Source of the DNA: Vibrio taketomensis
GTDB taxonomy: Bacteria; Pseudomonadota; Gammaproteobacteria; Enterobacterales; Vibrionaceae
Direction of reading: 5' to 3'
NCBI RefSeq assembly: GCF_009938165.1
Contig: NZ_AP019649.1
Coordinates: forward strand, 1,054,001 to 1,118,000
Length of the DNA stretch: 64,000 bases
The notes below the pieces were generated by a model. It saw only the letters and a program-made list of their open reading frames with translations. It had not been told where the DNA came from and made no database searches. The translations under genes and the position numbers were made by a program. Below are positions 54,752-64,000 of the stretch, one piece after another (the stretch's first letter is position 1; the number at the start of each line of letters is the position of its first letter).

Positions 54752-57067
54752 ATGAGCTCTTTACGAAGAAAATGGATCAGCGATCCAGCTTTTAAATTGT
54801 TTAAACAAGTACTTCCACCGCTGTCTGATACTGAGAAAGAAGCGATGGAAGCGGGCAGTGTGTGGTGGGATGGTGAGCTGTTCTCAGGTAAGCCAGATTT
54901 TACCACGTTGCACCAATACCCTAAGCCGACTCTAAATGCTGAAGAGCAATCCTTTATGGATAACGAGTTGGAGACGCTACTTTCGATGCTCGATGATCAA
55001 ACCATCAATAAGCACGATCGAGACTTGCCAGAGGAAGTGTGGCAATACCTACGTAAAGAGCGCTTCTTCTCTTTGATCATTTCTAAGCATTATGGTGGTA
55101 GAGAGTTCTCAGCTCTTGCGAACTCAACCATCGTATCGCGCATCGCAACGAAGAGTATCAGTGCTGCTGTTACCGTTATGGTGCCTAACTCGCTTGGTCC
55201 AGGTGAGTTGTTATCTCATTATGGTACTCAAGAACAAAAAGATTACTGGTTGCCGCGCCTAGCCGATGGAACCGATATTCCTTGTTTTGCACTGACCGGC
55301 CCAGAAGCGGGTTCCGATGCCGGCGGTATTCCTGATGAAGGCGTGGTTTGCATGGGGCAATATCAAGGTGAGGAAGTACTTGGTATTCGTGTTTCATGGA
55401 ATAAGCGTTACATCACGTTAGCCCCTGTCGCGACGGTACTTGGTTTAGCGTTTAAGATGAAAGATCCAGACGGGTTGCTTGGCGATAAAACCGATATTGG
55501 TATTAGCTGTGCGCTGATCCCTGCTGATCATGAAGGCGTTGAGATTGGTGAGCGTCACGATCCACTGGGTTCAGCCTTTATGAATGGTCCGACTCGCGGT
55601 AAAGACGTGTTCATTCCTATGGATTGGCTTATCGGCGGCCAAGAATATGCAGGTAAAGGCTGGCGTATGCTGGTGGAATGTTTATCCGCAGGACGAGGTA
55701 TTTCACTGCCGGCACTCGGCACGGCAATTGGCCACTTAACGGCGCGTACAACCGGCGCTTACGCCTATGTACGCAAACAATTTGGCATGTCGATCGGTAA
55801 GTTTGAAGGGGTAGCAGAGGCCTTGGGTCGAATTGGTGGCTATACCTACTTACTTGAAGCGACACGTACGCTGACCACAACCTCTTTGGATATGAATGAA
55901 AAACCGGGGATTGTTACTGCGATTGCTAAATATCACATGACAGAAATGGCGCGCACCATTTTGAATGACTCTATGGATATTCATGCAGGCCGAGCAATCC
56001 AAGATGGCCCAATGAATTATTTGGCTAAGCACTACATTGGTATTCCGGTGGCAATTACGGTGGAAGGCGCGAACATCCTGACGCGTAATCTAATGATCTT
56101 CGGTCAAGGTGCAACGCGTTGTCATCCATATGTACTCAAAGAAATGGAAGTAGCGGCAAACCCTGATCAAGAAGAAGCAGCACGAGAATTTGATAAGTTA
56201 CTGTTCAAACATATCGCACATGCAACCAAAAATACCCTTGGAGCATTTGGCGCGGCGTTAACGGGTTCTCAGTTTATTTCTGCCAAAATGAGTGGCCCAA
56301 CCAAACGATACTACCGCGACATTACACGCATGAGTCGAGCGCTTGCGGTGAGCGCAGACTTCGCGATGTTGACGTTAGGCGGCGAACTGAAACGTAAAGA
56401 GATGATTTCGGCACGTTTGGGTGATGTGCTAGCGTATTTGTATATGGCGTCAGCGACATTGAAAAAATATGAAGACGATGGCCGTCAGCAAGAAGATTTG
56501 AACTATGTGCATTATGCTGTTCAACACTGTTTGTATCATGCTGCGCAATCACTTCAGCAAGCGTTTATTAACTATCCGCAAGCGGCAATAGGACGCTTGA
56601 TGAAGGTGTTGGTATTCCCATTTGGGAATCATTTCCATAAACCAAGTGATGAACTGTCGGTGAAATTAGCGCAAAGCCTAATGATTCCGGGTGCACACCG
56701 AGATCGTCTCACTCATTTGTGCTACATCGGTGAGCGTGAGGATGACAATATTGGCTTGATGGAAAATGCCTTTATTGCCATGTATGACGTACAAGGCATT
56801 GAGCGCAAACTCATGGAGGCCGCTAAACAAGGTAAGGTGGCACGTAAAGGTTTATTAAGCGAGCGATTGGAGCAGGCGAAACAAGCGGGTGTGTTAACGG
56901 ATAAAGAGATTGAGCAAGTGTTGGCAGCAGATAAACTGCGTTACCATGCGATTCAAGTTGACCACTTTAGCCATGATTTCTCAGAGGTAAGAACACCACC
57001 TCTTAATCCAGAGCCAAAGGCCAAAAAAGCGAAGCAGAGCAAACCTAAGCTCAATAGTGTTGCTTAG
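54752..57067 (+). CDS. fadE: Acyl-CoA dehydrogenase FadE
   Basis: 771 residues. N-terminal domain with KHYGGREFSALANSTIV, then the FAD region CFALTGPEAGSDAGG, then GRGISLPALGTAIGHL. It catalyses the first oxidation step of beta-oxidation. Somewhat shorter than E. coli FadE (814), mainly at the N-terminus. AAGGAACTGG precedes the ATG. It follows the TetR gene in the same orientation. Confidence 0.92.
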   Translation: MSSLRRKWISDPAFKLFKQVLPPLSDTEKEAMEAGSVWWDGELFSGKPDFTTLHQYPKPTLNAEEQSFMDNELETLLSMLDDQTINKHDRDLPEEVWQYLRKERFFSLIISKHYGGREFSALANSTIVSRIATKSISAAVTVMVPNSLGPGELLSHYGTQEQKDYWLPRLADGTDIPCFALTGPEAGSDAGGIPDEGVVCMGQYQGEEVLGIRVSWNKRYITLAPVATVLGLAFKMKDPDGLLGDKTDIGISCALIPADHEGVEIGERHDPLGSAFMNGPTRGKDVFIPMDWLIGGQEYAGKGWRMLVECLSAGRGISLPALGTAIGHLTARTTGAYAYVRKQFGMSIGKFEGVAEALGRIGGYTYLLEATRTLTTTSLDMNEKPGIVTAIAKYHMTEMARTILNDSMDIHAGRAIQDGPMNYLAKHYIGIPVAITVEGANILTRNLMIFGQGATRCHPYVLKEMEVAANPDQEEAAREFDKLLFKHIAHATKNTLGAFGAALTGSQFISAKMSGPTKRYYRDITRMSRALAVSADFAMLTLGGELKRKEMISARLGDVLAYLYMASATLKKYEDDGRQQEDLNYVHYAVQHCLYHAAQSLQQAFINYPQAAIGRLMKVLVFPFGNHFHKPSDELSVKLAQSLMIPGAHRDRLTHLCYIGEREDDNIGLMENAFIAMYDVQGIERKLMEAAKQGKVARKGLLSERLEQAKQAGVLTDKEIEQVLAADKLRYHAIQVDHFSHDFSEVRTPPLNPEPKAKKAKQSKPKLNSVA

Positions 57068-57087
57068 TACGTAGCGAAAACAGAGTG

Positions 57088-57110
57088 AAAGGCACCTTCG
57101 GGTGCCTTTT
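57088..57110 (+). terminator. fadE terminator
   Basis: AAAGGCACC, loop TTCG, GGTGCCTTTT. A classic tetraloop terminator, 20 bases past the stop. Confidence 0.9.
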
Positions 57111-57251
57111 GTGTATTTTTGGCAATAAAATGGATGGAATTTGTTTGAAAGTGCTCCAACCACTTGCATTTTCACTGCAATTTTTCAGAAATTAGATGCG
57201 ATTTCCCGACGAACCTTTTATCCTAGCGAAGATTTTTAAAGGAAGTTGAAT

Positions 57252-58457
57252 ATGATCATCAAACCTAGAATTCGTGGATTTATCTGTACCACAACACACC
57301 CAGTGGGTTGTGAAGCTAACGTAAAAGAACAAATTGCTTACACTAAAGCGCAAGGTCCAATCAAAAATGCACCTAAGCGTGTACTTGTGATTGGTTCTTC
57401 AAGTGGCTACGGTCTATCTTCTCGTATCGCTGCAGCATTTGGTGGCGGCGCATCAACGATTGGTGTGTTCTTTGAAAAAGAAGGTTCAGAGAAAAAGCCG
57501 GGTACAGCTGGTTTCTACAACGCAGCAGCTTTTGACAAGCTTGCGGGCGAAGCAGGTCTGTATGCAAAAAGCCTAAACGGTGATGCTTTCTCTAACCAAG
57601 CAAAACAACAAGCAATCGATCTGATCAAACAAGACCTTGGTCAGGTTGATATGGTGGTTTACTCATTGGCATCGCCAGTACGTAAAATGCCAGAAACAGG
57701 CGAAGTGATTCGTTCTGCGCTAAAACCAATCGGCCAAACTTACACTTCAACTGCGGTAGACACTAATAAAGACGTGATTATCGAAGCAAGTGTTGAGCCT
57801 GCAACAGAACAAGAGATCAACGATACTGTTACTGTTATGGGCGGTGAAGATTGGGAACTTTGGATCAATGCACTTGCTGAAGCAGGTGTACTTGCCGACG
57901 GTTGTAAAACCGTTGCATACAGCTACATCGGTACTGAGCTAACTTGGCCAATCTACTGGGATGGTGCGCTAGGTAAAGCGAAGATGGACCTAGACCGCGC
58001 TGCTGCTGCACTAAATGCAAAACTGTCTGCAACTGGCGGTACGGCGAACGTAGCTGTTCTTAAGTCAGTAGTGACTCAAGCAAGTTCAGCAATTCCAGTA
58101 ATGCCTTTGTACATTGCAATGGTATTTAAGAAAATGCGTGAAGAAGGCGTACACGAAGGTTGTATGGAGCAAATCTTCCGCATGTTTAGCCAACGTCTAT
58201 ACAAAGAAGATGGCAGTGCGCCTGAAGTGGACGAGCAAAACCGTCTACGTCTAGATGACTGGGAACTGCGTGAAGACATTCAGCAACACTGCCGTGAGCT
58301 ATGGCCACAAATCACGACTGAAAACCTAAAAGAACTGACTGACTACGTTGAGTACAAAGAAGAGTTCTTGAAGCTATTTGGTTTTGGTGTTGAAGGCGTA
58401 GACTACGAAGCGGATGTGAATCCAGCGGTAGATGCGGGCTTTATCACTATCGAATAA
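57252..58457 (+). CDS. fabV: Enoyl-ACP reductase / trans-2-enoyl-CoA reductase FabV
   Basis: 401 residues. Rossmann motif [20 protein letters not shown] and catalytic region [20 protein letters not shown] with Tyr and Lys in the FabV arrangement (Y-x8-K). FabV replaces FabI in Vibrio and gives triclosan tolerance. AGGAAG precedes the ATG at 57252. Confidence 0.95.
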   Translation: MIIKPRIRGFICTTTHPVGCEANVKEQIAYTKAQGPIKNAPKRVLVIGSSSGYGLSSRIAAAFGGGASTIGVFFEKEGSEKKPGTAGFYNAAAFDKLAGEAGLYAKSLNGDAFSNQAKQQAIDLIKQDLGQVDMVVYSLASPVRKMPETGEVIRSALKPIGQTYTSTAVDTNKDVIIEASVEPATEQEINDTVTVMGGEDWELWINALAEAGVLADGCKTVAYSYIGTELTWPIYWDGALGKAKMDLDRAAAALNAKLSATGGTANVAVLKSVVTQASSAIPVMPLYIAMVFKKMREEGVHEGCMEQIFRMFSQRLYKEDGSAPEVDEQNRLRLDDWELREDIQQHCRELWPQITTENLKELTDYVEYKEEFLKLFGFGVEGVDYEADVNPAVDAGFITIE

Positions 58458-58498
58458 GCCTATTGATTGCCCACTTAATGCTAAGTAGGCTAAAAATT

Positions 58499-58541
58499 CA
58501 AAAGCCACCTGATATTACAATGGTAATCAGGTGGCTTTTTT
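58499..58541. terminator. Bidirectional terminator between fabV and xthA
   Basis: AAAAGCCACCTGAT pairs with ATCAGGTGGCTTTT around 12 bases, with T-runs on both strands. The genes converge here. Confidence 0.9.
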
Positions 58542-58592
58542 ATTGTCTGAAGGCTTTGCATGTAGCGCCTAGAAAGCTAGGCACTAATTTGC

Positions 58593-59402
58593 TTAGAAGC
58601 TAAACGTTGACCAAATAGGTGCGTGATCAGAAGGTTTGTCGATACCGCGTAGCTCGTAATCGATGTCTGATTCAACGCACTTTGCAGCAAGGCTTGGCGT
58701 GGCCAGGATTACATCAATTCGCAGACCACGGTTATCATCAAAGCCACGCGAGCGGTAATCAAACCATGAGTACTTATCTTCTACTTGTGGATGTAGTGTA
58801 CGGAAGGTATCTACCATGCCCCAATTAAGTAGAGTTTGCAGCCATTGGCGCTCTTCTGGTTGGAATGAACATTTACCAGTTTTCAACCAACGTTTACGGT
58901 TTGCTTCACCGATACCAATGTCGAGATCAATCGGGCTGATATTGATGTCACCCATCACAATGATGTTTTCACTATTGGTGTGGTACTGATTCAAATAACC
59001 CATGAGGTCGGTGTAAAACTGACGCTTGTATGGGAATTTGGTTTCGTGGTTAATGTTGTCGCCTTGCGGGAAGTAACCGTTAAGAATCGTGATTTTTTCA
59101 CCTTCGCTATTCTCGAAGGTCGCCATAATCATGCGCTTTTGATGATCTTCATTATCGCTTGGAAAGCCTTTTTGAATCGCGATTGGCTCTTGTTTACATA
59201 GCATCGCGACACCGTAATGGGCTTTTTGACCATGGAAATAAACTTTATAACCCATAGCTTCCACATCTTCGATTGGAAAAGCTTCATCATGTACTTTGAT
59301 CTCTTGTAGCCCAATCACATCGGGTTGATGCTTGTCGATAATGGCTTGTAATTGATGAAGACGGGCTCTAAGGCCATTGATATTAAATGAAATAACCTTC
59401 AT
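58593..59402 (-). CDS. xthA: Exodeoxyribonuclease III
   Basis: 269 residues beginning [18 protein letters not shown]. Catalytic residues visible: [12 protein letters not shown] (Glu), [13 protein letters not shown] (Asp, Asn), and PSDHAPIW at the end (Asp-His). It is the class II AP endonuclease that repairs abasic sites. AAGGATGAG precedes the ATG. Confidence 0.92.
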   Translation of the reverse strand: MKVISFNINGLRARLHQLQAIIDKHQPDVIGLQEIKVHDEAFPIEDVEAMGYKVYFHGQKAHYGVAMLCKQEPIAIQKGFPSDNEDHQKRMIMATFENSEGEKITILNGYFPQGDNINHETKFPYKRQFYTDLMGYLNQYHTNSENIIVMGDINISPIDLDIGIGEANRKRWLKTGKCSFQPEERQWLQTLLNWGMVDTFRTLHPQVEDKYSWFDYRSRGFDDNRGLRIDVILATPSLAAKCVESDIDYELRGIDKPSDHAPIWSTFSF

Positions 59403-59435
59403 TTCTCATCCTTATATGGTCAATTGGCGATGGCG

Positions 59436-59597
59436 TTATTGGTTTTTTAGCTTCGCTTCTAGATCGTTTTGTACGATTTTAAGCGCGGCCAAGGCAATGT
59501 GTGGGTCTACTTCGCTGCTCTCAAGTAAGTAGATCAGATCAACAGCCAGTTTTATTTCATCAGGCGCTTGCTCAAGACTGCTCTTGGGTGTGGACAT
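59436..59597 (-). CDS. rsmS: RsmS/YbaM-like small regulatory protein (DUF2496)
   Basis: A 53-residue protein with QAPDEIKLAVDLIYLLES and VDPHIALAALKIVQNDLEAK, matching the YbaM/DUF2496 family, whose Erwinia-type member RsmS is a pleiotropic regulator. It starts one base after the priC stop, so it is co-transcribed and probably coupled. It is below the usual minimum size for automatic calls. Confidence 0.85.
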   Translation of the reverse strand: MSTPKSSLEQAPDEIKLAVDLIYLLESSEVDPHIALAALKIVQNDLEAKLKNQ

Positions 59598-59598
59598 A

Positions 59599-60147
59599 TT
59601 ACTGATTTCTCTCTCGATAGGTGATCTGGTTTTCCAGTTTTATCTTCGCTGCGCGACAGCGCTCTAATCGTTGCTCGGTGACTAACAGTGCTTGCTGCGC
59701 TTGTTGTTGAGCAAACGGCGGAGCGGAGTTAAGCGCGTTTTGTTTATCGATCACCATTTCCATCAATCTGCGTTCCCAATCTTGGTGTTGCGCTAACTCT
59801 TGGTAGAGAACATTGATTGGTTTTTGATAGAAACTATGGTGTTGAGGCGCTTTTTTGCGTATCGCTTGAGTGGCTAACTCTCGTTGAATCGCGCTCATTT
59901 GGGCAAATAATCGCTCACTTAGGTATTCCGCTCGCAGCGTGGTTAACTTGTCCGTCTCTTGTTCTCGAATTAAGGTTTCGAGTGTGCTCTTTGTTTCTTT
60001 AACGCAAGGAACTAGTAGCTTAGCGCTACCATGAAATAAGCGGTCATCAAACAGAGCTTGAGGTTGCTCACCTCGGCGTCTATCGATATCAGCAGCTTGA
60101 ATTGCCAACTGATCAAGTGTAGAGATAAGTTGTTTTAGTTGAGTCAT
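59599..60147 (-). CDS. priC: Primosomal replication protein PriC
   Basis: 182 residues: helical, with DRRRGEQPQALFDDRLFHGS, and CRAAKIKLENQITYRER at the C-terminus. PriC helps restart stalled forks by loading DnaB. The start at 60147 is MTQLKQL; the five-residue upstream extension is dropped because this ATG overlaps the TSUP stop as ATGA. Confidence 0.8.
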   Translation of the reverse strand: MTQLKQLISTLDQLAIQAADIDRRRGEQPQALFDDRLFHGSAKLLVPCVKETKSTLETLIREQETDKLTTLRAEYLSERLFAQMSAIQRELATQAIRKKAPQHHSFYQKPINVLYQELAQHQDWERRLMEMVIDKQNALNSAPPFAQQQAQQALLVTEQRLERCRAAKIKLENQITYRERNQ

Positions 60148-60923
60148 ACTGCGACAAACCACGCATCGTAAGCCAATTTCACCGCGAGAATACTCACCAC
60201 GGTAACGAAAATGGGGCGAATAAAGTTAGCACCAAAGCGAATTGCTGAGTGCGCACCAACAAAAGCGCCTGCCATAAGGCATATTCCCATGGTTAAACCT
60301 AAAAGCCAATCAATATGGCCTAAGATGGCAAAGGTAATGAGCGAGGTGAAATTACTAGTGAAATTCATTGCCTTTGCCACGCCGGAGGCAATCAGAATAT
60401 TGAGGCGATAAAGCGCCATGGTGCTCACAGTCCAAAAAGCGCCGGTGCCCGGTCCCGCGACACCATCATAGAAGCCAAGCAACGATCCTTGAATAATTTG
60501 TTTTTTATGGAAAATAGGGCACGGTGGTGGAGTTTCATTGCCGCTGTTTTTTGGAGTTTTGTGCCAGACAGAGTAGATTGCAGCGATGAGAATGACGAGA
60601 GGTAGTGCTTTTTCTAACCATTCGTTACTGATCCAGTCAACGAAAAGCGTGCCAAGAATCGCACCAATAAAAGTGGTGATAAAGGCTCGCTTCCAACTTC
60701 GAGGACGGAATAAACGTTTGCGATAATAAGTGAATGCTGCTGTTGATGATGCGAACGTCGCCGCCAGCTTATTGGTTCCTAACGCCATATGAGGCGGTAA
60801 CCCTAAAGAGAGTAGGGCTGGCACGGTGAGCATACCGCCGCCACCGGCAACGGCATCGATAAATCCAGCAATAAAAGCGACTAACGCCAACACCAACAGC
60901 ATGGTCGGCTCAAACATTTCCAT
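60144..60923 (-). CDS. TSUP-family sulfite/organosulfur exporter-like protein (TauE/SafE)
   Basis: 259 residues with eight hydrophobic helices and the two repeats AGFIDAVAGGGGMLTVPALL and GFYDGVAGPGTGAFWTV. It is a TauE/SafE-type exporter. Substrate unknown. The stop overlaps the priC start. Confidence 0.85.
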   Translation of the reverse strand: MEMFEPTMLLVLALVAFIAGFIDAVAGGGGMLTVPALLSLGLPPHMALGTNKLAATFASSTAAFTYYRKRLFRPRSWKRAFITTFIGAILGTLFVDWISNEWLEKALPLVILIAAIYSVWHKTPKNSGNETPPPCPIFHKKQIIQGSLLGFYDGVAGPGTGAFWTVSTMALYRLNILIASGVAKAMNFTSNFTSLITFAILGHIDWLLGLTMGICLMAGAFVGAHSAIRFGANFIRPIFVTVVSILAVKLAYDAWFVAV

Positions 60924-60944
60924 TAATTATTCTTCTTATAGTCT

Positions 60945-63023
60945 TTATTCAATAACTCGTTTAAAAGGCGGTAATGAATCAAGTAACGCTGTGCCGTATC
61001 GTTTTGTTACTAGTCGTCGATCAAGAATAGTAACGGTACCACAATCACGTTCTTTTCGAAGTAGTCGGCCGACTGACTGAATCAATTTTTTACTCGCTTC
61101 TGGAACCGTGATCTGCATAAATGCATTGCCGCCTTTGTGCTCAACATATTCGGCGTGAGCTTGTTCAACTGGTGAAGTTGGCACTCCAAAAGGAATTTTA
61201 GTAATGACTAGGTTTTCTAGTAATTCACCTGGTAAATCAAGACCTTCAGAGAAACTTCCGGTGCCAAAAAGGATACTGGTTTTACCGCATTGCACTAAGG
61301 TTTTATGTTTTTTTAGAATTTCACCGCGTGATTCTTTACCTTGAATTTGCAGTGCCCAGCCATTTTTGATGAACTTTGACTCTAACGCTTCCGCGACCTG
61401 ATTCATTTGCCAATAAGAAGAGAATAAAACTAAATTAGCCTGTTTGTCTTTGATTTGATTAGGCAGAATTTCAATAAGATATTCCGTAAATTCTTTGGCT
61501 TGCGGTTCATATTTCATTTTAGGGATGCGTAGCTCAGCCTGATTTTGATAATCAAAAGGTGAGGCGAGGGCTAAAAAGCGCGTGCCATCTTCTGCTCGAT
61601 CACTGACGCCTGATTGACGGCAGAAAAAGCTGAATGAGTTTAGGGCACGCAGCGTCGCAGACACCAATACTGCACCTAAGCAGCGGCTCCAAAGCTGCTG
61701 ATCGAGCTGCCAACCAACTTCTAAAGGGGACACGTTGACAATAAAGTCCCCTTCGCGTTCTGGACTCACTTCTAACCAGCGAGCAAGAGGCGCGCCCTTG
61801 TCTCGTTGTGGCTCAGCCATAAGTTGCCAAACTTGCGCTAAGTTATCCATACGTTGAATATAGAAACCCAACTCAGCAAGGACAGGCTCTGCGAGGCGAG
61901 CTGCAAGCTCACCATCTTTGACTCTTTCCGCGATTAAATCGGCGATTTTAGCCGTTGCTTGCGCGCCTTTTTGCGAGAGCTGTTTAAGCTCTTTAGATTC
62001 TTCGCTCAACCAATCTGGCAGTTCACCATGTTCAAAGCGATAGATGTTTTCGCTGAAATGCGCGGGGTCAAATCGAGAGGCGAGTTGAGTCAATGAAGGG
62101 ATTAACTGCTGAACCGAGTTCTGTAACTCGTTTCTAAAACGCCCGACACGCTTTTCATCCGCCATGCTCGCATATTTGGTCATCGATTGGTTGAGTCTTT
62201 CAAGCCAAGTTGCCGCCCCTTTGAGGCTTGCCGCTGCCGCTGAGTGATCTCGCGCTACGTGTGGTAAATGGTGCGCTTCATCAAACACGTAAATTGTGTT
62301 CTCTGGTTCAGGTAAAATTACGCCGCCACCCAAATCCGCATCCGCCATTACTAGGCTGTGGTTAGCGATAATTACATCGGCTTTATCGAGTTCGGCGCGC
62401 GCTTTTTGGAATGGACAGCCACGGTGTGCTGGCATGCTGTTGTTGCAGCTATGCTTATCACTTGCGATCAGTTGCCAAATTTCATCAGGGATGGTTTTAG
62501 GCCATGAGTCTCGGTCACCATCCCATTTACCTTGAGAGAGTGAGCGATACATAGTTTCTAATAGCTCAATGTCTTTGCGCTTAGGCTTTGTTTCAAACAG
62601 GGCTGTTTGTTGTCCTTCCGCTTCTGTACCACAAGCCACTGCCAACTTTTCTGCACAGCAGTAACGTTGACGCCCTTTTGCGAGCAAAAAAGAAAAACTG
62701 AGGTCGGTAATGCGTCTAAATAAAGGTAAATCTTTATTAATGAGCTGCTCTTGCAGCGCAACCGTTGCTGTCGATATCACTACCTTACGTTGGTTCAATA
62801 CTGCAACGGGAATGGTCGCCATTAAGTAAGAAAGCGATTTACCGATACCAGTGCCAGCTTCTGCAACAATGATGCGATTTTTGGCGTGATATTCACCACA
62901 CAATGTTTTGGTTATTTCTGCAACAAGATAGTTTTGTGCTCTGCGCGGTACAAAGTTATCCAGCTGAGCTTGTAGGTTTTGGTAACTTTTTCGAATCGAT
63001 TGTTGGATTTTATTGTTGGTCAT
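60945..63023 (-). CDS. DinG-family ATP-dependent DNA helicase
   Basis: 692 residues. Walker A EAGTGIGKSLSYLM, DEAH box YVFDEAHHLPH, and four cysteines for an iron-sulfur cluster (RYCCAEKLAVAC, CNNS, GCPF). C-terminal helicase motif SVGRLLRKERDCG. It resolves R-loops and unusual structures. Length is near DinG (716) and above YoaA (636). Clean start at 63023. Confidence 0.85.
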   Translation of the reverse strand: MTNNKIQQSIRKSYQNLQAQLDNFVPRRAQNYLVAEITKTLCGEYHAKNRIIVAEAGTGIGKSLSYLMATIPVAVLNQRKVVISTATVALQEQLINKDLPLFRRITDLSFSFLLAKGRQRYCCAEKLAVACGTEAEGQQTALFETKPKRKDIELLETMYRSLSQGKWDGDRDSWPKTIPDEIWQLIASDKHSCNNSMPAHRGCPFQKARAELDKADVIIANHSLVMADADLGGGVILPEPENTIYVFDEAHHLPHVARDHSAAAASLKGAATWLERLNQSMTKYASMADEKRVGRFRNELQNSVQQLIPSLTQLASRFDPAHFSENIYRFEHGELPDWLSEESKELKQLSQKGAQATAKIADLIAERVKDGELAARLAEPVLAELGFYIQRMDNLAQVWQLMAEPQRDKGAPLARWLEVSPEREGDFIVNVSPLEVGWQLDQQLWSRCLGAVLVSATLRALNSFSFFCRQSGVSDRAEDGTRFLALASPFDYQNQAELRIPKMKYEPQAKEFTEYLIEILPNQIKDKQANLVLFSSYWQMNQVAEALESKFIKNGWALQIQGKESRGEILKKHKTLVQCGKTSILFGTGSFSEGLDLPGELLENLVITKIPFGVPTSPVEQAHAEYVEHKGGNAFMQITVPEASKKLIQSVGRLLRKERDCGTVTILDRRLVTKRYGTALLDSLPPFKRVIE

Positions 63024-63527
63024 ATCAGCGCCTTACTTACGGACGGTGAGTCTAACACACTTCCAGGACTGTTACGTAGTTCACGAAATTAAACGTGAGT
63101 GAAAAAATTGTCGATCAGCTTCACAAAAAAATAATGAACTATTCAAAACTCGTAAATTGCTACAAACAGACAGTATAAGATTCTGCTTTGGGTTTGGTTA
63201 ATGGTTTTATGTTTTGCGTAGTGGGTGTTTTTATACCTTGTATGGATTTAATGCTTGTGAGGTGCATTTCCTTGACCGGTTATGCTGGGCATCTCCCAGA
63301 TTAGAAGTTAGTCGCAAAAATGAGTTTTATTACTGTAACTATATGATATTTATGGATTTGATGTTTTTATCTTGATTTTTATAAGATTTGACAGGTTTCG
63401 GATTCTTCTGCACTCTAGCGTCGAAATTTGAAAACAGCGTTGTTATGCCAAGGCTGACGGCGCTAAAAAATATAAAAGGGAACCGGATATGGAATTCCCT
63501 AATCTAAGAAAAGGCAGTGGATTAACT
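63024..63527. other. Long 5' interval of the porin gene
   Basis: 504 bases without a gene. TTGACA near 63388 could be a -35 element of the porin promoter. AGGGAA and TTCCCT around 63477-63500 form a short hairpin just before the start. Confidence 0.35.
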
Positions 63528-64000
63528 ATGAAAAGACTCTAGTAGCTCTTTCGATTCTTGCAGCAGCAACTTCTGCTCAAGCTATCGAACTATACAACCA
63601 AGACGGCGTAACTGTTGACATTCACGGCGACATCGAAGTTACTTACCAAAACTCTTTCTCTGATAGCTCAATGAGCCAACAAATCGAAGACGCTGACTTC
63701 GGTTTCGACGTTCGTTACGCTCTAAATGACGACCTACAATTTGGCGGCTACTGGGCATTTGACGGTTCAGAAAGCAACAACGCTGAAGTAACTCGTAGCG
63801 GTGACGTTTACGTTGCTCTTTACTCAAAAACTTACGGTTCAATCAAATTCGGTCGTCTATGTACTGCAGTCGATGACCTAGGTGGCATCACTACTGATTA
63901 CCAATTTGACGTAAACAAACTTTACACAGCTGGTGCAAACGACGTTACATGTGCTGACGAAGCAATCCGTTACGACTACGACAACGGTTCTTTCTACACA
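63528..64000 (+). pseudogene. Outer-membrane porin (OmpU/OmpC-type), frameshifted after the start; runs past the window
   Basis: From 63536 the frame gives TLVALSILAAATSAQAIEL, then YNQDGVTVDIHGDIEV and a Gram-negative general porin: SGDVYVALYSK, GSIKFGRLCTAVDDLG. The ATG at 63528 is followed by AAAAG where AAAAAG is needed: one more A gives MKKTLVALS, a perfect signal peptide. As written it hits a stop at once. Likely a base-calling error in a poly-A run, or a recent lesion. The C-terminus is outside the window. Confidence 0.8.

Overview
The window is a Vibrio-type gammaproteobacterial chromosome segment. Supporting signs are moderate A+T content, FabV in place of FabI, PriC/RsmS, a Vibrio-style porin, VCR/VPR-like integron attC sites and a CarR/VprA-like two-component system. 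The species and the chromosome (I or II) cannot be fixed from the sequence alone.

Region 1 (1-8,925) is a decayed accessory island. Hardly any gene is intact, but splicing reading frames together recovers recognisable proteins: a tyrosine recombinase C-terminus (1-420), a cold-shock-like membrane protein (674-1435), a terminase small-subunit-like protein (1634-2107, minus), an integron cassette with a HEPN-like ORF and attC sites (2469-3467), a DUF3644 protein with a second R-x4-H motif (3562-4720), a NERD nuclease/zinc-ribbon protein (6039-6950, minus), and a class I methyltransferase followed by an HNH endonuclease (7170-8925). I read it as a defence-type island eroded by many small indels and stops.

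Region 2 (8.9-35.2 kb) is mostly ordinary metabolism: a lipoprotein amidohydrolase; a cysteine-detoxification module (Lrp-type regulator, cysteine desulfidase CyuA, HAAAP transporter); two paralogous tiny lipoproteins; a polyamine pair (PuuB-like oxidase and PotD-like binding protein); YecR; UspA; katG behind a good OxyR-box match; a very large alkaline-phosphatase-superfamily protein; and an IclR-DUF1177-NCS1 permease-nitrilase-racemase operon that looks like an uncharacterised catabolic pathway for a cyclic amide or ureide. A 267-bp element with terminal inverted repeats (19,383-19,649) has two shorter relatives in the window.

Region 3 (35.2-40.9 kb) is an anaerobic DMSO/S-oxide reductase locus (dmsABC, a TorD-type chaperone, a NapF-like ferredoxin) behind an FNR box. 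dmsA carries a frameshift.

Region 4 (40.9-64 kb) holds a phospholipase D-like lipoprotein, a di-haem peroxidase overlapping a hybrid sensor kinase, a DMT exporter, an ACC deaminase-like PLP enzyme, a CarRS/VprAB-like system divergent from a GT2-ArnT-like-GtrA envelope glycosylation operon, fatty acid genes (TetR, fadE, fabV), xthA, rsmS-priC-TSUP, a DinG-family helicase, and the start of a porin.

Several otherwise healthy genes (PotD, DUF3316, porin, dmsA, perhaps the PuuB-like oxidase) carry single small indels at homopolymers or dinucleotide repeats, often inside signal peptides. Base-calling error is a serious alternative to real inactivation for these genes. It explains the dense decay of region 1 less well.
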